DNA of 64,000 nucleotides from Populus alba (lineage: Eukaryota > Streptophyta > Magnoliopsida > Malpighiales > Salicaceae). Made by a program: the position numbers and the translations under genes. The stretch covers positions 13,708,169 through 13,772,168 of the forward strand of contig NC_133288.1 in the NCBI RefSeq assembly GCF_005239225.2. The letters run 5' to 3'. The notes beneath the pieces are model-generated. The model made no database searches and was not told where the DNA came from. It saw only the letters and a list, made by a program, of their open reading frames with translations. Positions 42,756 to 53,981 of the stretch are shown one piece after another; position 1 is the stretch's first letter; each line of letters begins with the position of its first letter.

Positions 42756-45368
42756 ATGGCTTCTTTTGCCCTCTGTTGCTATCACTGGCACTCTCAGGCT
42801 TGGAACTGAACTCAAAAAGCACCCCTCTGCCACCGAAAAAGGTATTGCTGTAACTCTTTTCTTTTCTTTATATATTTTAAATTCTCTCTTCCTTACACAT
42901 AGCCGTATTGATTTGTTGAAGATCATGTATGTATCAAACAACATCTTTCTGGTGTCTTTGCTTTACTGTTGTCTGTTAGTGGATGGAAATGATAATTTTA
43001 CTTGCTTTTTGTTAAGAGCTAAATAAATATTAGTCTTTCGTTCCCAATGCATTAAAAAGGTTGTTTTGATGTGTTTTAATTATTAGCCAAATACTTAGCG
43101 TTTCCTATTCTCGCTATTTGCTGACACCCGACTGCATCTGTAAATCTCAGACCCCTAACATTTCGTATCAGAGGAGTTCTATAAATACCCAATCAGATGC
43201 AAATCTTGAACCATTCAAGCCTCTGGAGTTTCACGAAGCGCTTTCATTGATAAAAAGAGGGTGAACAAGTTGAGTCCTCTTATTATGTTCCTCTTTTTGC
43301 AACATTGCATAGACAAGGTTTCGGTTCCAGAGACTGAAATGGTTCATGCTCACGTGATAAAGACTGGAACCCATGAAGAGTTTTTTGTTATGTCATTTCT
43401 AGTCAATGTTTATGCAAAATGTGGGGTTATGGTAAATGCTAGAAAAGTTTTTGATAATTTGCCTAGAAGAAATGTAGTCGTGTGGACAACTTTGATGACA
43501 GGTTATGTTCAAAATTCACAACCTGAGGTAGCTGTTGAGGTTTTTGGAGACATGTTAGAATCTGGGTCATTTCCTTCAAATTTCACTCTGTCAATTGCTT
43601 TGAATGCTTGTTCTTCTCTGGAGTCTATCACATTGGGGAAACAGTTCCATGCCTTCATTATTAAGTACCGGATCAGTCACGACTCCAGTATTGGAAATGC
43701 ACTCTGTAGTTTGTACTCGAAATTTGGCAGCTTGGACTCTTCGGTTAAAGCTTTTTCGTGAGACTGGAGAAAAGGATGTAATTTCCTGGACGACGATTAT
43801 ATCTGCTTGTGGTGACAATGGCAGAGCAGGAATGGGTTTAAGACTTTTCATTGAAATGCTTTTTTGAGAATGTTGAGCCTAATGACTTCACACTAACAAG
43901 CGTGTTGAGCTTGTGCAGCACAATACAGTCTTCAGATCTGGGGATGCAGGTTCACTCATTGAGCATTAAACTTGGCCATGAATCAAACCTGCGCATCACA
44001 AATTCTCTTGTTTACTTGTACCTTAAATGTGGATGCATTGATGAGGCAAAGAATTTGTTTAATAGAATGGAATATAAGAACTTGATTACGTGGAATGCAA
44101 TGATTGCAGGTCATGCTCAAGCAATGGATCTTGCGAAAGACAATTTTTCAGCACAGCAAACTGGAACTGAGGCACTCGGCATGTATTTGAAGTTGAATCG
44201 CTCTGGCAGGAAACCTGATCTATTCACCTTGTCAAGTATCCTAACTGTATGCAGCAGGCTGGCAGCCTTGGAGCAGGGGAACAAATACATGCCCAGACTA
44301 TTAAATCAGGGTTTTTATCAGATGTAGTTGTTGTTGGAACTGCGCTTGTGGATATGTACGACAAGTGTGGGAGTATTGAGAGGGCAAGAAAAGCTTTTTT
44401 TGGGTATGTCTACAAGAACATTGATATCTTGGACCAGCATGATTACAAGTTTTGCACGGCATGGCCAGTCTCAGCATGCACTGCAGCTTTTTGAGGACAT
44501 GAGGCTAGCTGGATTCAGGCCAAACCAGATCACTTTTGTGGGCGTTCTGGCTGCATGTAGCCATGCTGGAATGGTCGATGAAGCACTTGAGTATTTTGAA
44601 ATAATGCAAAAGGAATACAAAATTAAACCAGTAATGGACCATTATGGATGCTTGGTTGACATGTTTGTGAGGCTGGGTAGACTAGATGAAGCTTTTGATG
44701 TCATCAAGAGAATGGATGTAGAACCAAACGAGTTTATATGGTTGCTCTTGATTGCTGGGTGTAGAAATCATGGGAATGAAGAACTAGGGTTTTATGCTGC
44801 TGCTGAACAGTTACTCAAACTCAAGCCCAGAAGCACTGAGGCTTATGTCGTGTTGTTAAATATGTACATCTCTGCAGAGAGGTGGGAGGATGTTTCTATG
44901 GTGAGAAGATTGATGAAAGAGGAGAAAGTCGGAAAGTTAAAGGACTGGAGTAGGATCAGCATTAAGGGAGAGGTTCATTCATTCAAAACAAATAACCGGT
45001 TGCATAACCATAATGCAGAGCTGCATACACTATTGAATGATTTGGTTGACAGAGCAAAGAGTCTCGGGTACGAGCAGTTAGAGAATATGGAGGTAATTGA
45101 TGATGAGGAAGAGGAAGCCGAAGAGAAGGCATTCTCTTCTGCTGTTTACCACAGTGAGAAGTTGGCAGTAACATTTGGGTTATTGAATACGCCCATTGGT
45201 GCACCAATTAGGGTCATCAAGAGTGTCACTATGTGCAAGGATTGCCATGATTTTATGAAGGTTGTATCATCACAGACCACTAGACATATCATCATTAAAG
45301 ATGGGAAGCGGCTTCATAAGTTTGTTAATGGACAATGTTCATGTGCAGATTCCCATGGTCTTCTTTGA
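42756..45368 (+). CDS. PLS-class PPR protein with E and atypical DYW domain (frame broken only at homopolymers)
   Basis: ATG at 42756; exon 1 to 42841, a 245-bp GT-AG intron (42842-43086), then one long exon. About 770 codons. The N-terminus looks like an organelle transit peptide. PPR units follow (YAKCGVMVNARKVFDNLP, VVWTTLMTGYVQN and others), then the E region (YGCLVDMFVRLGRLDEA), an acidic insert (DDEEEEAEE) and a DYW-like deaminase domain with HSEKLA and CKDCH. It ends CSCADSHGLL instead of the usual DYW. Such proteins bind organelle RNA; many edit C to U. Seven single-base breaks (about 42766, 43254, 43292, 43754, 43862, 44277, 44398) all lie in runs of one base, and no substitution creates a stop. 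Real gene with sequence errors, or a very recent pseudogene. Confidence 0.8.
42842..43086 (+). other. Intron of the PPR gene (predicted)
   Basis: Donor AAAAAG|GTATTG and acceptor ATTATTAG|CC. The intron is T-rich and joins the two exons in phase (AAA G + CC CAA), reading on into the second exon without a stop. Confidence 0.6.
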
Positions 45369-45835
45369 CATCTCCATTTGACTTAGTGGGATTAACTCTA
45401 TTTTTTTTTCTTTGGCTGTTTGAAATTTCATGAAAATTCATTTCGTCTGATATTTTCGAGAGCTCTTGTAGTAAAACAGAAATGCGAGAACATTTGATTC
45501 GTGACAAATGTAGGGCCATTTTTTCATTCACCAAGACATACAATTTTTTTATTATGCCATGGTATGTATTAAGGTATACCAAATATATGTATATATAGAT
45601 ATGTTACATGTTATGACTACAAAACAGCATTGCCATGGTGGACCTCGCGTGAACAAAGCTTTACTCATTAAATAATAATAATAATAATGAATAATAAATA
45701 AAAAAATCCAAGCTTATATTTTCTATCTTTCTGGAACATCGGAGAGGCTGAGGTGTTAGGTGACATCAAAGGAAGGGTTATGTAAGCTACAACTGCATGA
45801 CCTCGGGTGCAACAATGCATAAACAGCAGTCTGCA
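45369..45835. other. Convergent intergenic region
   Basis: 467 bp between the stop codons of the PPR gene (+) and the CIPK-like exon (-). It contains a short (ATA)n run near 45675 and no further gene. Confidence 0.5.
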
Positions 45836-46130
45836 TCAAAATTTGCTTGATTCATCGGGTGGTTTCCAGATGATATCCGTCAGGATTGCTACAGAAGTTC
45901 TTGTAGAACTGCATAATGAAAAGCACATCCTTCTATACAAAGAAACAGTTTTAAACGAGGAGAGAAAAAGTTATCTTCTTAAGAATGACATGCAACTACT
46001 GAGTACCAGCCCTGCAGCAAACACATACAAACACAAACTGGTTAGCCTCAACTGAACTTAGGTATTCAGCTGCATCTCCAGTAGCTCTCTGAATATCTAC
46101 TATTAAAAAGGTTGGAGCAACTTCACATAC
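45836..46130 (-). pseudogene. Two terminal exons of a CBL-interacting protein kinase-like gene
   Basis: On the minus strand, after an acceptor TTACAG at 46131, an exon reads CEVAPTFLIVDIQRATGDAAEYL. After an intron ending ATGCAG at 45909, the last exon reads FYKNFCSN...DIIWKPPDESSKF and stops at 45836. This is the pattern of the C-terminal regulatory (PPI) end of CIPK/SnRK3 kinases. One extra C in CC near 45880 breaks the last exon. The upstream exons are absent: a Tat LTR begins at 46311. Remnant of a disrupted gene, or the end of a gene whose rest lies beyond the nested insertions. Confidence 0.6.
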
Positions 46131-46310
46131 CTGTAACCATAAAATTAACAATAATAATTGTGATCAGTAATAAGTAGACTGAGGAATGAAAGCACCTGAA
46201 AGATGTATGGTGGAATTGGAGTTGAGAAATGACCAGCCTCGATGTGGATTAGCCTATCAACCCTAAAGATCCAATTCACATTTCAAATGAGCTCATCACA
46301 AGGTCTCAAG

Positions 46311-47907
46311 CGAAGTAATACTTAAAAGTGTATTTTTATCAAGGTTTTATATCATTATTTTACACTTGAAGTATCAATAACTCCTTAGTTAGAGTATGTT
46401 TTATAATAACATATCTAATAATATAAAATACCTTTAATTTATAGTAAATATTCATTTTAAATGCAGGCCTATCACATAAATCAAGGGATTGATTGATGAG
46501 TTTAACTAATGAATTTGAGAAGACAAAGAGAGGGTTAAGCTCAGAAAAGAGATGTTGGTTCAGTCCAAACTGGAACACCATTCGGTTTTTGGATCATAAC
46601 TGGAGCTATAAAACTTGAATTTAGGTCTGCTTTATATGGATGGAAGCTAAGACATAGACCTAAAACTTTTATGGGAGTCCAAGATTCAAAAAGGTCATTT
46701 TCAAGTTCAAATTGTAGAAACAATGGAAAAGTCTGAATCTGTCCTGCAACCTAAACATTGTTCAGTATTCAACACATATCTCGAGTTCTAAAAGTCCAAA
46801 TAAACCAATTCTTTTTCTATTGGAAAGCTGAGATAATTTCCTAGAACTTTCATGCAAAAATATGTTCAAATTCTGACATTAGTAATGACGTTTTGTTTAG
46901 ACAATAAGATAATGATTGTCACTAAGTCAAGATGTTGCCACCCACTCAATAATTAGTCATTAAATCAATAGTTTCAAATTTTAGCTTATAAAATAAGGCA
47001 TTTGCCATGCATTTAGGATCTTGGTTGTTCAAATCAAGATCTTGCTCTTGCTCTTTTTATTTGTATTTTGTAATGTTCAAGTTTTATTCTATGTTATATT
47101 TTCCTTAATCTCTTGTTTATGCTTTTCATTTCCTTTACTATACTTATATAATTATGATTTTATCTTGTTTATCTATGTTTCTCTTCTTCATTATGTGTAG
47201 ATAAGTTTATTATGTCAAGGTGAAAAGGTTTCACTAATGGTTTTAGGATAAACATAATATAAACTCAATATGGACTACAATGCTTATACCCTAAACAACT
47301 TGCTATTAACATGTCTTATCATTTTTATCTTATTAATTCTTAATACCTTGCTTGTTAAATGGTTAATCTAGATTTATGTTGTATAAAACTTGGTATAACA
47401 AATGCTTGACACTTTCATAGCCAACCGTATGGTATAACCTACACTTGTGCTATTAAAGGAACTTGAGTTGTTGTTAGCACAAGTTAGCATCATGAATTTC
47501 TGATAATATTTAAAAGTTTGGTGTTACTTAAATAAGATAATTAATATGATCATGTTAATAATTTATAATGAGCTATTAATGACAAACCATCCGATTGGAA
47601 CCTCCTTTGTGTGTGGTTTCCAGTTGAGTAATAAAAAGAGTTTATATTATACTTATTTAAAATACTATTAGTGGATCCTCTAACATTGACAATTGTTTTT
47701 ATCATTGTTTAATCTTCACATTAATCTTACATCTCAAAGTCCTCTTTAACTCATCATCACCATCATCGTCGTCGTCGTTGTTATTGTTGTTGTCATTTAT
47801 AATTTATATAGTTAACTTTGTTGTGGTTTGACCCCGATCTTGTCAGGTTATTTATTACTTCGACAGTCCTACACTTGAGAGAAGACATCAACTTTTTAAT
47901 TGTGTCA
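46311..47907 (+). repeat. LTR G, 5' LTR
   Basis: Older than the copies at 53643 and 57302; the first bases are changed (CGAAGTAATACTT for TGATTAGTACTT). It ends AATTGTGTCA. Confidence 0.8.
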
Positions 47908-47913
47908 AGTTTT

Positions 47914-47931
47914 TGGAGTCGTTGCTGAGGA
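47914..47931 (+). promoter_or_regulatory. Primer binding site, tRNA-Asp type (decayed)
   Basis: TGGAGTCGTTGCTGAGGA corresponds to the TGGCGCCGTTGCCGGGGA site typical of Tat/Athila elements, with C-to-T-like changes at four positions. It assigns LTR G to that lineage. Confidence 0.75.
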
Positions 47932-48077
47932 AGGTAAATTACTGTATAAATTATATATTTTATTTTATTGTCCTTTTCTTTTCTTTCCTTTTATCTAACT
48001 TTTCTTTCTTTTTCTTTGTTTCCTTTTTCTTTTCTTTTCTTTTCTTTTCTTCCATTTCATTCTCTTCCTACACGTGC

Positions 48078-48288
48078 ATGAGTGTTTGGTCACGTACATT
48101 AAGTGGCAAACTTTGTAAGATATCCTCATCATTTTCAGAAAATATAGCCGAAAAAGATAACCAGTCACTTCATAATGAGAATAACCGAGTTAAAATACTT
48201 AAAGACCACATGAATCCTACAAGAACAAGTGCACCCTTATGTATAGTTTTCCTTCCTGATGCATCTCACTTCAATTTTAATGATGCGG
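48078..48288 (+). pseudogene. Tat/Athila Gag N-terminus, truncated
   Basis: An open frame that contains the family signature HMNPTRTSAPLCIVF followed by PDASHFNF. It is cut at 48288 by LTR B, so only about 70 codons remain. I use the ATG at 48078; the frame is open further upstream across the leader. Confidence 0.7.
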
Positions 48289-49252
48289 ATTAGCCCAACA
48301 CCAAGCGTAATCATGCCAACGACCCATTAGAGGTGCCAATTGGGCCAATCACAAGAGCTAGGGCAAAGAAGCTTAAAGAAGCATTGAATAAGCTTGTTCA
48401 AAACTTATAGAGCAAGATGAACCTTGAGGGGTTTAGGACATTAAGGAGCATGAAGGACAGCCTTTAATTCATCTAGTTCAGGTCCAAGAAGAGCCCAATT
48501 CGTGTGGAACAAGGGGTTGATATGTCCGGCCCAATACCAGCCTTATTAGGCTTGTTTTTTTTCCCTAATGCTACAAGGATAAAAAGCCAGCAATTTATTC
48601 TCCTAATTATGTAAGGAAGTTGGCCATATCTTATTCCTAAAGAGGGGAGGTGTAACATCCCCCATTTCGGGATAAACGACAATCTCATATCAATCGAAAT
48701 AAAACACTTAATAATTTTTTTTTTATATATACATATATGTTCATGATACCGGAAGGTCCGAGGTTATTGACATGAATTTATTTACACTTCTAATAGTTCG
48801 CATCTCCTAACTAAATTCCTGACCCAATCATCATGGGTTTTCAATTTCCACACTTATACCCACTTTTATCAACCACAATATTTACGATATGCATATATAA
48901 CAAGATATCATTATGGATGAATAAAAATAAATAAGTATAATTACATCGGCATAAGCATGATTACATGAACTACATGGTTACATTCATTCAGTCTAGTTTA
49001 AACATTAATTATACAAATTAAGTTATACAAACATTTTCATATTTACAAACTACAAGGGTATACTCCCTAGAAACTAGATTACAAGAAAGGAGCATAAACT
49101 AGGACCTACTCTTGTCGTGCATGGGATGATCCTGAAACAGAATACATATTATTGAAAGGTGAATATTACAATAAATATGACAACATGAACACCTAACAAT
49201 TTAACAAAGTAGCATGTATTCATAGTTTATTTGCCTCTCCCTTCTAGCTTTC

Positions 49253-49292
<40 letters not shown>

Positions 49293-49456
49293 ATCCCTTC
49301 ATTGTCCAACTATTATTAATTGTTCCCTCTATCACTTTCAACCTTCATTATAGACTCTATGAGAGATTGAACATGATCATTTTTTTCATTTTGCTTATCA
49401 CATTACCGATACCAATATCACCGGTACCATCACCATCACTCCATATGACTCATTCC

Positions 49457-49795
49457 AAGGTGATCCCTCTTATCTGGGATCCTAACATACACTAAATGTA
49501 TGTTAGCCCATACATGGTGATCCCCTTTCCCAGGATCCTAACATACACTAAATGTATGTTAGCTCATACATGGTGATCCCCTTTCCCGGGATCCTAACAT
49601 ACACTAAATGTATGCTAGTCCAATTATGGCGATCCCCTTACCCGGGATCCTAATATACACTAAATGTATGCTAGCCGATACATGGTGATCCCCTTACCTG
49701 GGATCCTAACATACACTAAATGTATGTTAGTCCTTACATGATGATCCCATTACCCGGGATCCTAACATACACTAAATGTATGCTAGTTTACGCCT
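49457..49795. repeat. Six-unit 56-bp minisatellite with hairpin units
   Basis: Units start at 49461, 49518, 49574, 49630, 49686 and 49742 (period 57 then 56). Each has a GGGATCC-like core and arms CTAACATACA / TGTATGTTAG around CTAAA that can form a 10-bp stem. Confidence 0.92.
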
Positions 49796-50048
49796 CAATT
49801 CGCACTTCTCATATTTCCTTTGTCAATGATAATTTCATCATTTGACAATTTACACAACTTTTTACCTTGAATACCCATACATTCAAAAATGCACATTTCA
49901 CATTGGTAATATAAATAAATCATGGAAATTAACTAGGAAGTATAGGTGCGATTCACCTACCTGAAATAGAAGCTCTATTCGTACTCCCCTGCTACTGCTG
50001 CTGTTGTTGCCCCACGCTTGTGGTCACTCCTGAAATTCACAGGTTTAT

Positions 50049-50987
50049 TGATGCGAACCTCGTGATCACGTGGTCACGCAACCCACAATCAAGATTGAGA
50101 TCTGATCCCGGAAAGCCGAAATAGGTCTGATATGAGTGCGACATAATGGAAACCTGCCCCAAGGCACCAATACTATTGGAATGAGTAGAATGACGCCACG
50201 AAGCCAGTTAATCTTCGATAAGTCAGATTTAGTTAAGAACTGAAGAATGCAAGAATCACTCTCACACGTTAAAACTGAAAAATTCAGAATAATAATCATC
50301 AAAGCTGCCGAAATTGTGGCTTACATGAGTTTAAATAGTTCTTGAAAAATTAACCCTAATGGACCTCTTATGTGGACTTCTATGAGGTCCACTCAAAACT
50401 GGCCCAAAACCCTAAACTAAAAAGCCCATAACCTGATCCAAACAAGCCTTGGATCCTAGCTGAAAACAAACTATTAATTAAGCCCAAACATTAAAGAAAA
50501 TAATAAAAATAAGTAACTTGTCATTAAATACCACCAGCCCTTCTTTCCTTGTGTAGCTAGGATGAATAAGGAATCCTTATAAGAAAAGGATTCTGAAACA
50601 TTAATGAATCCTTGCCACACTAGGAGATTATATTGCAACTCATTAAATATCCTTGTGGAACTAGGAAATTCCCAAAACCAGCTCCCACATCCTTGGAGGA
50701 AAAGAATCCTAATCAAATAGGAAGTCCACAAGTCAAATGGAAGTAAATAACAAAATCCGTACAGCCTCTGTTGACCAATATTGGGGTTCCTTCCCAAACT
50801 CCGATTGACCTGCAATTTTAACCCAAGGTAGTAAGATATGTCTGGAGAGTCCACATAAAATATTAGCCCGATCCAACGGTCGGATTGAGAATTATGATTG
50901 TTGCCGTAAACCTGGACTATTGCGCTTTTTATGCCAAAATCCGAATCTGACCTTACTTGGGTCGTATCACAGGGCTGAACCGTATCA
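50049..50987 (-). repeat. Solo LTR A nested in LTR C
   Basis: 939 bp with perfect duplications TTTAT (50044-50048 and 50988-50992). It is little diverged from the copy at 16436-17380 and also keeps the 175-codon LTR frame. Confidence 0.94.
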
Positions 50988-52550
50988 TTTATCCCATAAG
51001 TTCTTCTCACTCACAGATATGTTTTATTATAAACATATCAACAACCAATAAGTCTTTCTTTCAGTCATCATTTCTTTATACATATATTTGAACTATTTTG
51101 AATTGTTACTGTTTGAATTGTTACTGTCTAGACATTTTTGAAGTGTTACTGTCTGAACTGTTACTGTCTAGACATTTTTGAATTGTTACTGTCTAGACAT
51201 TTTTGAACTGTCACTGTCTCATTTGGTGACCTATAACGGGAGTTCTATAACTCCAATTTGAGCAAGACCAATTTCATTTCTTAGCCAACATTCAAAACTA
51301 CAATTTCTATAAGGAATCTGATCCTAATTCTTTCATCCTCCTACCTGAAATCTCTTGAAAATTCAAGAGACGAAACTGTCCAGATTCGTCAGCCTTTCCA
51401 TTTACACACAACACAAGAAGTTCTTTAATTTAGTAACTCATACTTTTTCCTCAATTTAAGTCTAAGAACTAAAATCTATTGTTTAACATCCAGGCATCAA
51501 TTCAAAATCAACTTGAAATGACTCATAAAAACAGGTTTAGAATACCTTACCCGATACACATCAAAGTTTTGATCCCTCTTTTTTTTTTTTTCTTTTTAAT
51601 GGCAGCCGGCCCTTCCCTCTTCTCTTCTTGTTAACCCCTTTCCCACCAGTGTTTTATTTTACCTACAACCCTTAATCTTGGATGGTTTGTAAAAATGAAC
51701 ATAAAACTCCCTCTTTTCTTTCTTTACGTTACCTCCAGATCTGTTTTTTTTTTTTTTTTGTGACAAAAGGAGTACTTATGCTCTATAATTATTCTTATTT
51801 GCATTTAGGCCCCATCTTCTTTAAGTGTATTTGTTTTGCCCCCACTTCTTTTTAGTTTAGTTTATTTCCTTTAAATTTAATCTAGCCTTGATTTTTATTA
51901 TTTTTTTTTTCTCGGGATTTACAGGAGGACTATTCAATGCTTTTCCTAACATAGGAAGGAAAGTAATTAAATCAGCAACAAAGGAGGAAATTTATCCAAG
52001 CTAATCTAATCAAGGACATCAAAGGAAAGGGGGCAGCAACACAAATTTGATTCTAGCATATTTAGAATGGTAATTTTTGGATTTTTATTATTTTTATTAT
52101 TTTCTTCTTAGTTTTTGGTTATTATTACTTATTTGGGTCAATTGTAAGTGGGCTTCATATAAGTCCACCTAAGAGGGGTCCATTAGGGTTTCTTTAAGTC
52201 TAGAGTTAGTATAAATAAAGGCATAACCAAACATGTAAGGTTACATAATTTTTAGATCAATAAATTTCTTTGTTGCACTTGTGTGTTGGTGGGATAATCT
52301 CCCTTCCATGGTTCTCTAAAGAACTGAAAACGACTTATCAAAGAACAACTGTCTTCGTGGCGTCATCCTTATACTTCTCGTTTGCGAATCAATATTCGTT
52401 GGGTGGGGGTCTCCATTTCCAATAGTGCTGGTGCCTAGGTACAAGTTATCTTTGTGTCACACTCCTATCAAACTTGATTTACTTGGCTTTTCGGCAATTG
52501 GTGTCTTTGCGTGTGGGTTGTGTGACCACGTGATGTTAAGGTTCGCATCA

Positions 52551-52768
52551 CTTTTGTTTTTTTTATTCTTTTGGCACTGGACTAAAGCTCTCTTGATGCA
52601 AACCTCGTGATCACATGGTCACATGATTCATTAAACGCATAAACGTGCTAGGCGCGTTCGTAAGTCCAAACGGCATGACTAACCATTTATACAAACCATG
52701 CTTAGTCTTAAATGCAGTTTTCCACTCATCACCCTCTTTCATCCTAATCTGATGGTACCTACTTTTTA
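52551..52768 (-). pseudogene. LTR end scrap and RT fragment
   Basis: 52551-52593 is unplaced. 52594-52627 is an LTR terminus (TGATGCAAACCTCG). 52628-52768, minus strand, encodes RT palm sequence ([17 protein letters not shown], then [17 protein letters not shown]), the only piece of this RT region in the window. It abuts LTR F at 52769. Confidence 0.72.
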
Positions 52769-53642
52769 TGATACGATCCAAGCAAGGTCAAATTCAGATT
52801 TTGACGTAAAATGCGCAACTATCCAGTTTTACAGAAATAGTCATAATTCTCAATCCTACCGTTGGATTGAGCTAAAAGTTTACGTGGAGGCTCCTGACAT
52901 GTTTTTGTACGTTGGGTTAAAATATCATGTCAATCGGAGTTCGACAAGGCATCCAAACACGGGTCAACAGAGGTTGTACGGGTTTTGTTATTTACTTCCT
53001 TTTGACTTGTGGACTTCCTATTTGGCTAGGATTCTTTTCCTAAAAGGATGCGGCAGCTTATTTTGAGAATCTTCTAATTCTACAAAGATCTTTAATGGGT
53101 TGCAACATAGTTTCCAAGTGTGGTAAGGATTCATAAATGTTTTAGAATTCTTTTCTTACAAGGATTCCTTATTCATCCTAGCTACAAAAAGGAAAGAAGA
53201 TTTCAGAACTAATTCTACCTTCAGATTTGATTCTCCTAGCTTATATAGGACTTCTAAAGGGCTACAAATATGATCCTATCATATTTAGGATATTAAATTC
53301 GGATTTATTTATTTTATTGTTATTTTCTTCTTAGTTTAGGGTTTATTTATATTATTTGGGTTTAATTGTAAGTGGGCATTATATAAGTCCACATAAGGGG
53401 TCCATTAGGGTTTATTTTAGTTTGCAGTCACTATAAATAAGGGCATAACCAAACATGTAAGGGAAGACAATTCATATTAATATAACTTCTTGTTTGTCGC
53501 ACTTTGTGTGTGTGTGTTGGTGAGATAATCTCCCTTCCATGGTTCTCTAAAGAACTGAAAATGACTTATCAAAGAACAACTATCTTCGTGGAGTCATCCT
53601 TATACTTCTCGTTCGCGAATCAATATTTGTTGGGTGGGGGTC
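52769..53642 (+). repeat. LTR F copy 2, cut by LTR G
   Basis: It starts TGATACGATCCAAGC. The first half is LTR A-like, the second LTR B-like (GTTGGTGAGATAATC...GTTGGGTGGGGGTC). It stops at 53642 where LTR G begins; the missing end should lie before the leader that appears near 56760. Confidence 0.8.
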
Positions 53643-53763
53643 TGACACGACCAAAAGATTGATGTCTTCTTCCAAGTGTAGGAGTGTCGAAGTAATAAAT
53701 AACCCGACAAGACCGGGGTCAAACCACAGAGAGGTTAATTGTATAAATTATAAATAACAAGAG

Positions 53764-53799
<36 letters not shown>

Positions 53800-53944
53800 A
53801 ACAGTAACAATAACAATAACAATAATAATAATACTCAGTACGTGGCGTTGTTATACCTGAGAATGATCTAAAAGATCGGGTCACAGGTTTCCAGCCTATA
53901 TACTGAGTTTATGAAAAGATCAAAAATATATATAACAGAACGTA

Positions 53945-53981
<37 letters not shown>

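Larger units (their letters stand above)
46311..48288 (+). mobile_element. Tat/Athila-lineage element, 5' part, cut by LTR B
   Basis: LTR G 46311-47907, decayed primer site 47914-47931, a pyrimidine-rich leader and the start of Gag, which ends at an LTR B beginning at 48289. The remainder of the element is not in the window in this orientation. Confidence 0.8.
48651..51923. repeat. LTR C (TGTAACATCCC type) inserted in LTR B, carrying a solo LTR A
   Basis: Ends TGTAACATCCC and CGGGATTTACA, with perfect 5-bp duplications GGAGG (48646-48650 and 51924-51928). Without the nested LTR A it is about 2.3 kb, a long LTR. It holds a six-unit minisatellite and a short tandem repeat (51103-51221, units around TGTTACTGTCTAGACATTTT). 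No primer site or PPT adjoins it, so it is a solo LTR; its orientation is uncertain. Confidence 0.82.
48289..52550 (+). repeat. LTR B, interrupted by LTR C
   Basis: 48289-48650 and 51924-52550 form one LTR B, TGATGCGGATTAG...GGTTCGCATCA. It keeps a TATAAATA box at 52210-52217 and the polyprotein tail in its first 250 bp. Its own target duplication is not evident. Confidence 0.85.

Noticed and set aside
42766..43026. 86-codon frame read through the PPR intron
   Set aside because: The second half is intronic; splicing at 42842/43086 joins it in phase with the PPR exon.
47913..48077. Upstream part of the Tat Gag open frame
   Set aside because: Hydrophobic F-rich translation of a pyrimidine-rich leader directly after the primer site; Gag more plausibly starts at 48078.
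49457..49795. CRISPR-like array of six regular repeats
   Set aside because: There are no unique spacers; it is a tandem minisatellite in a plant LTR.
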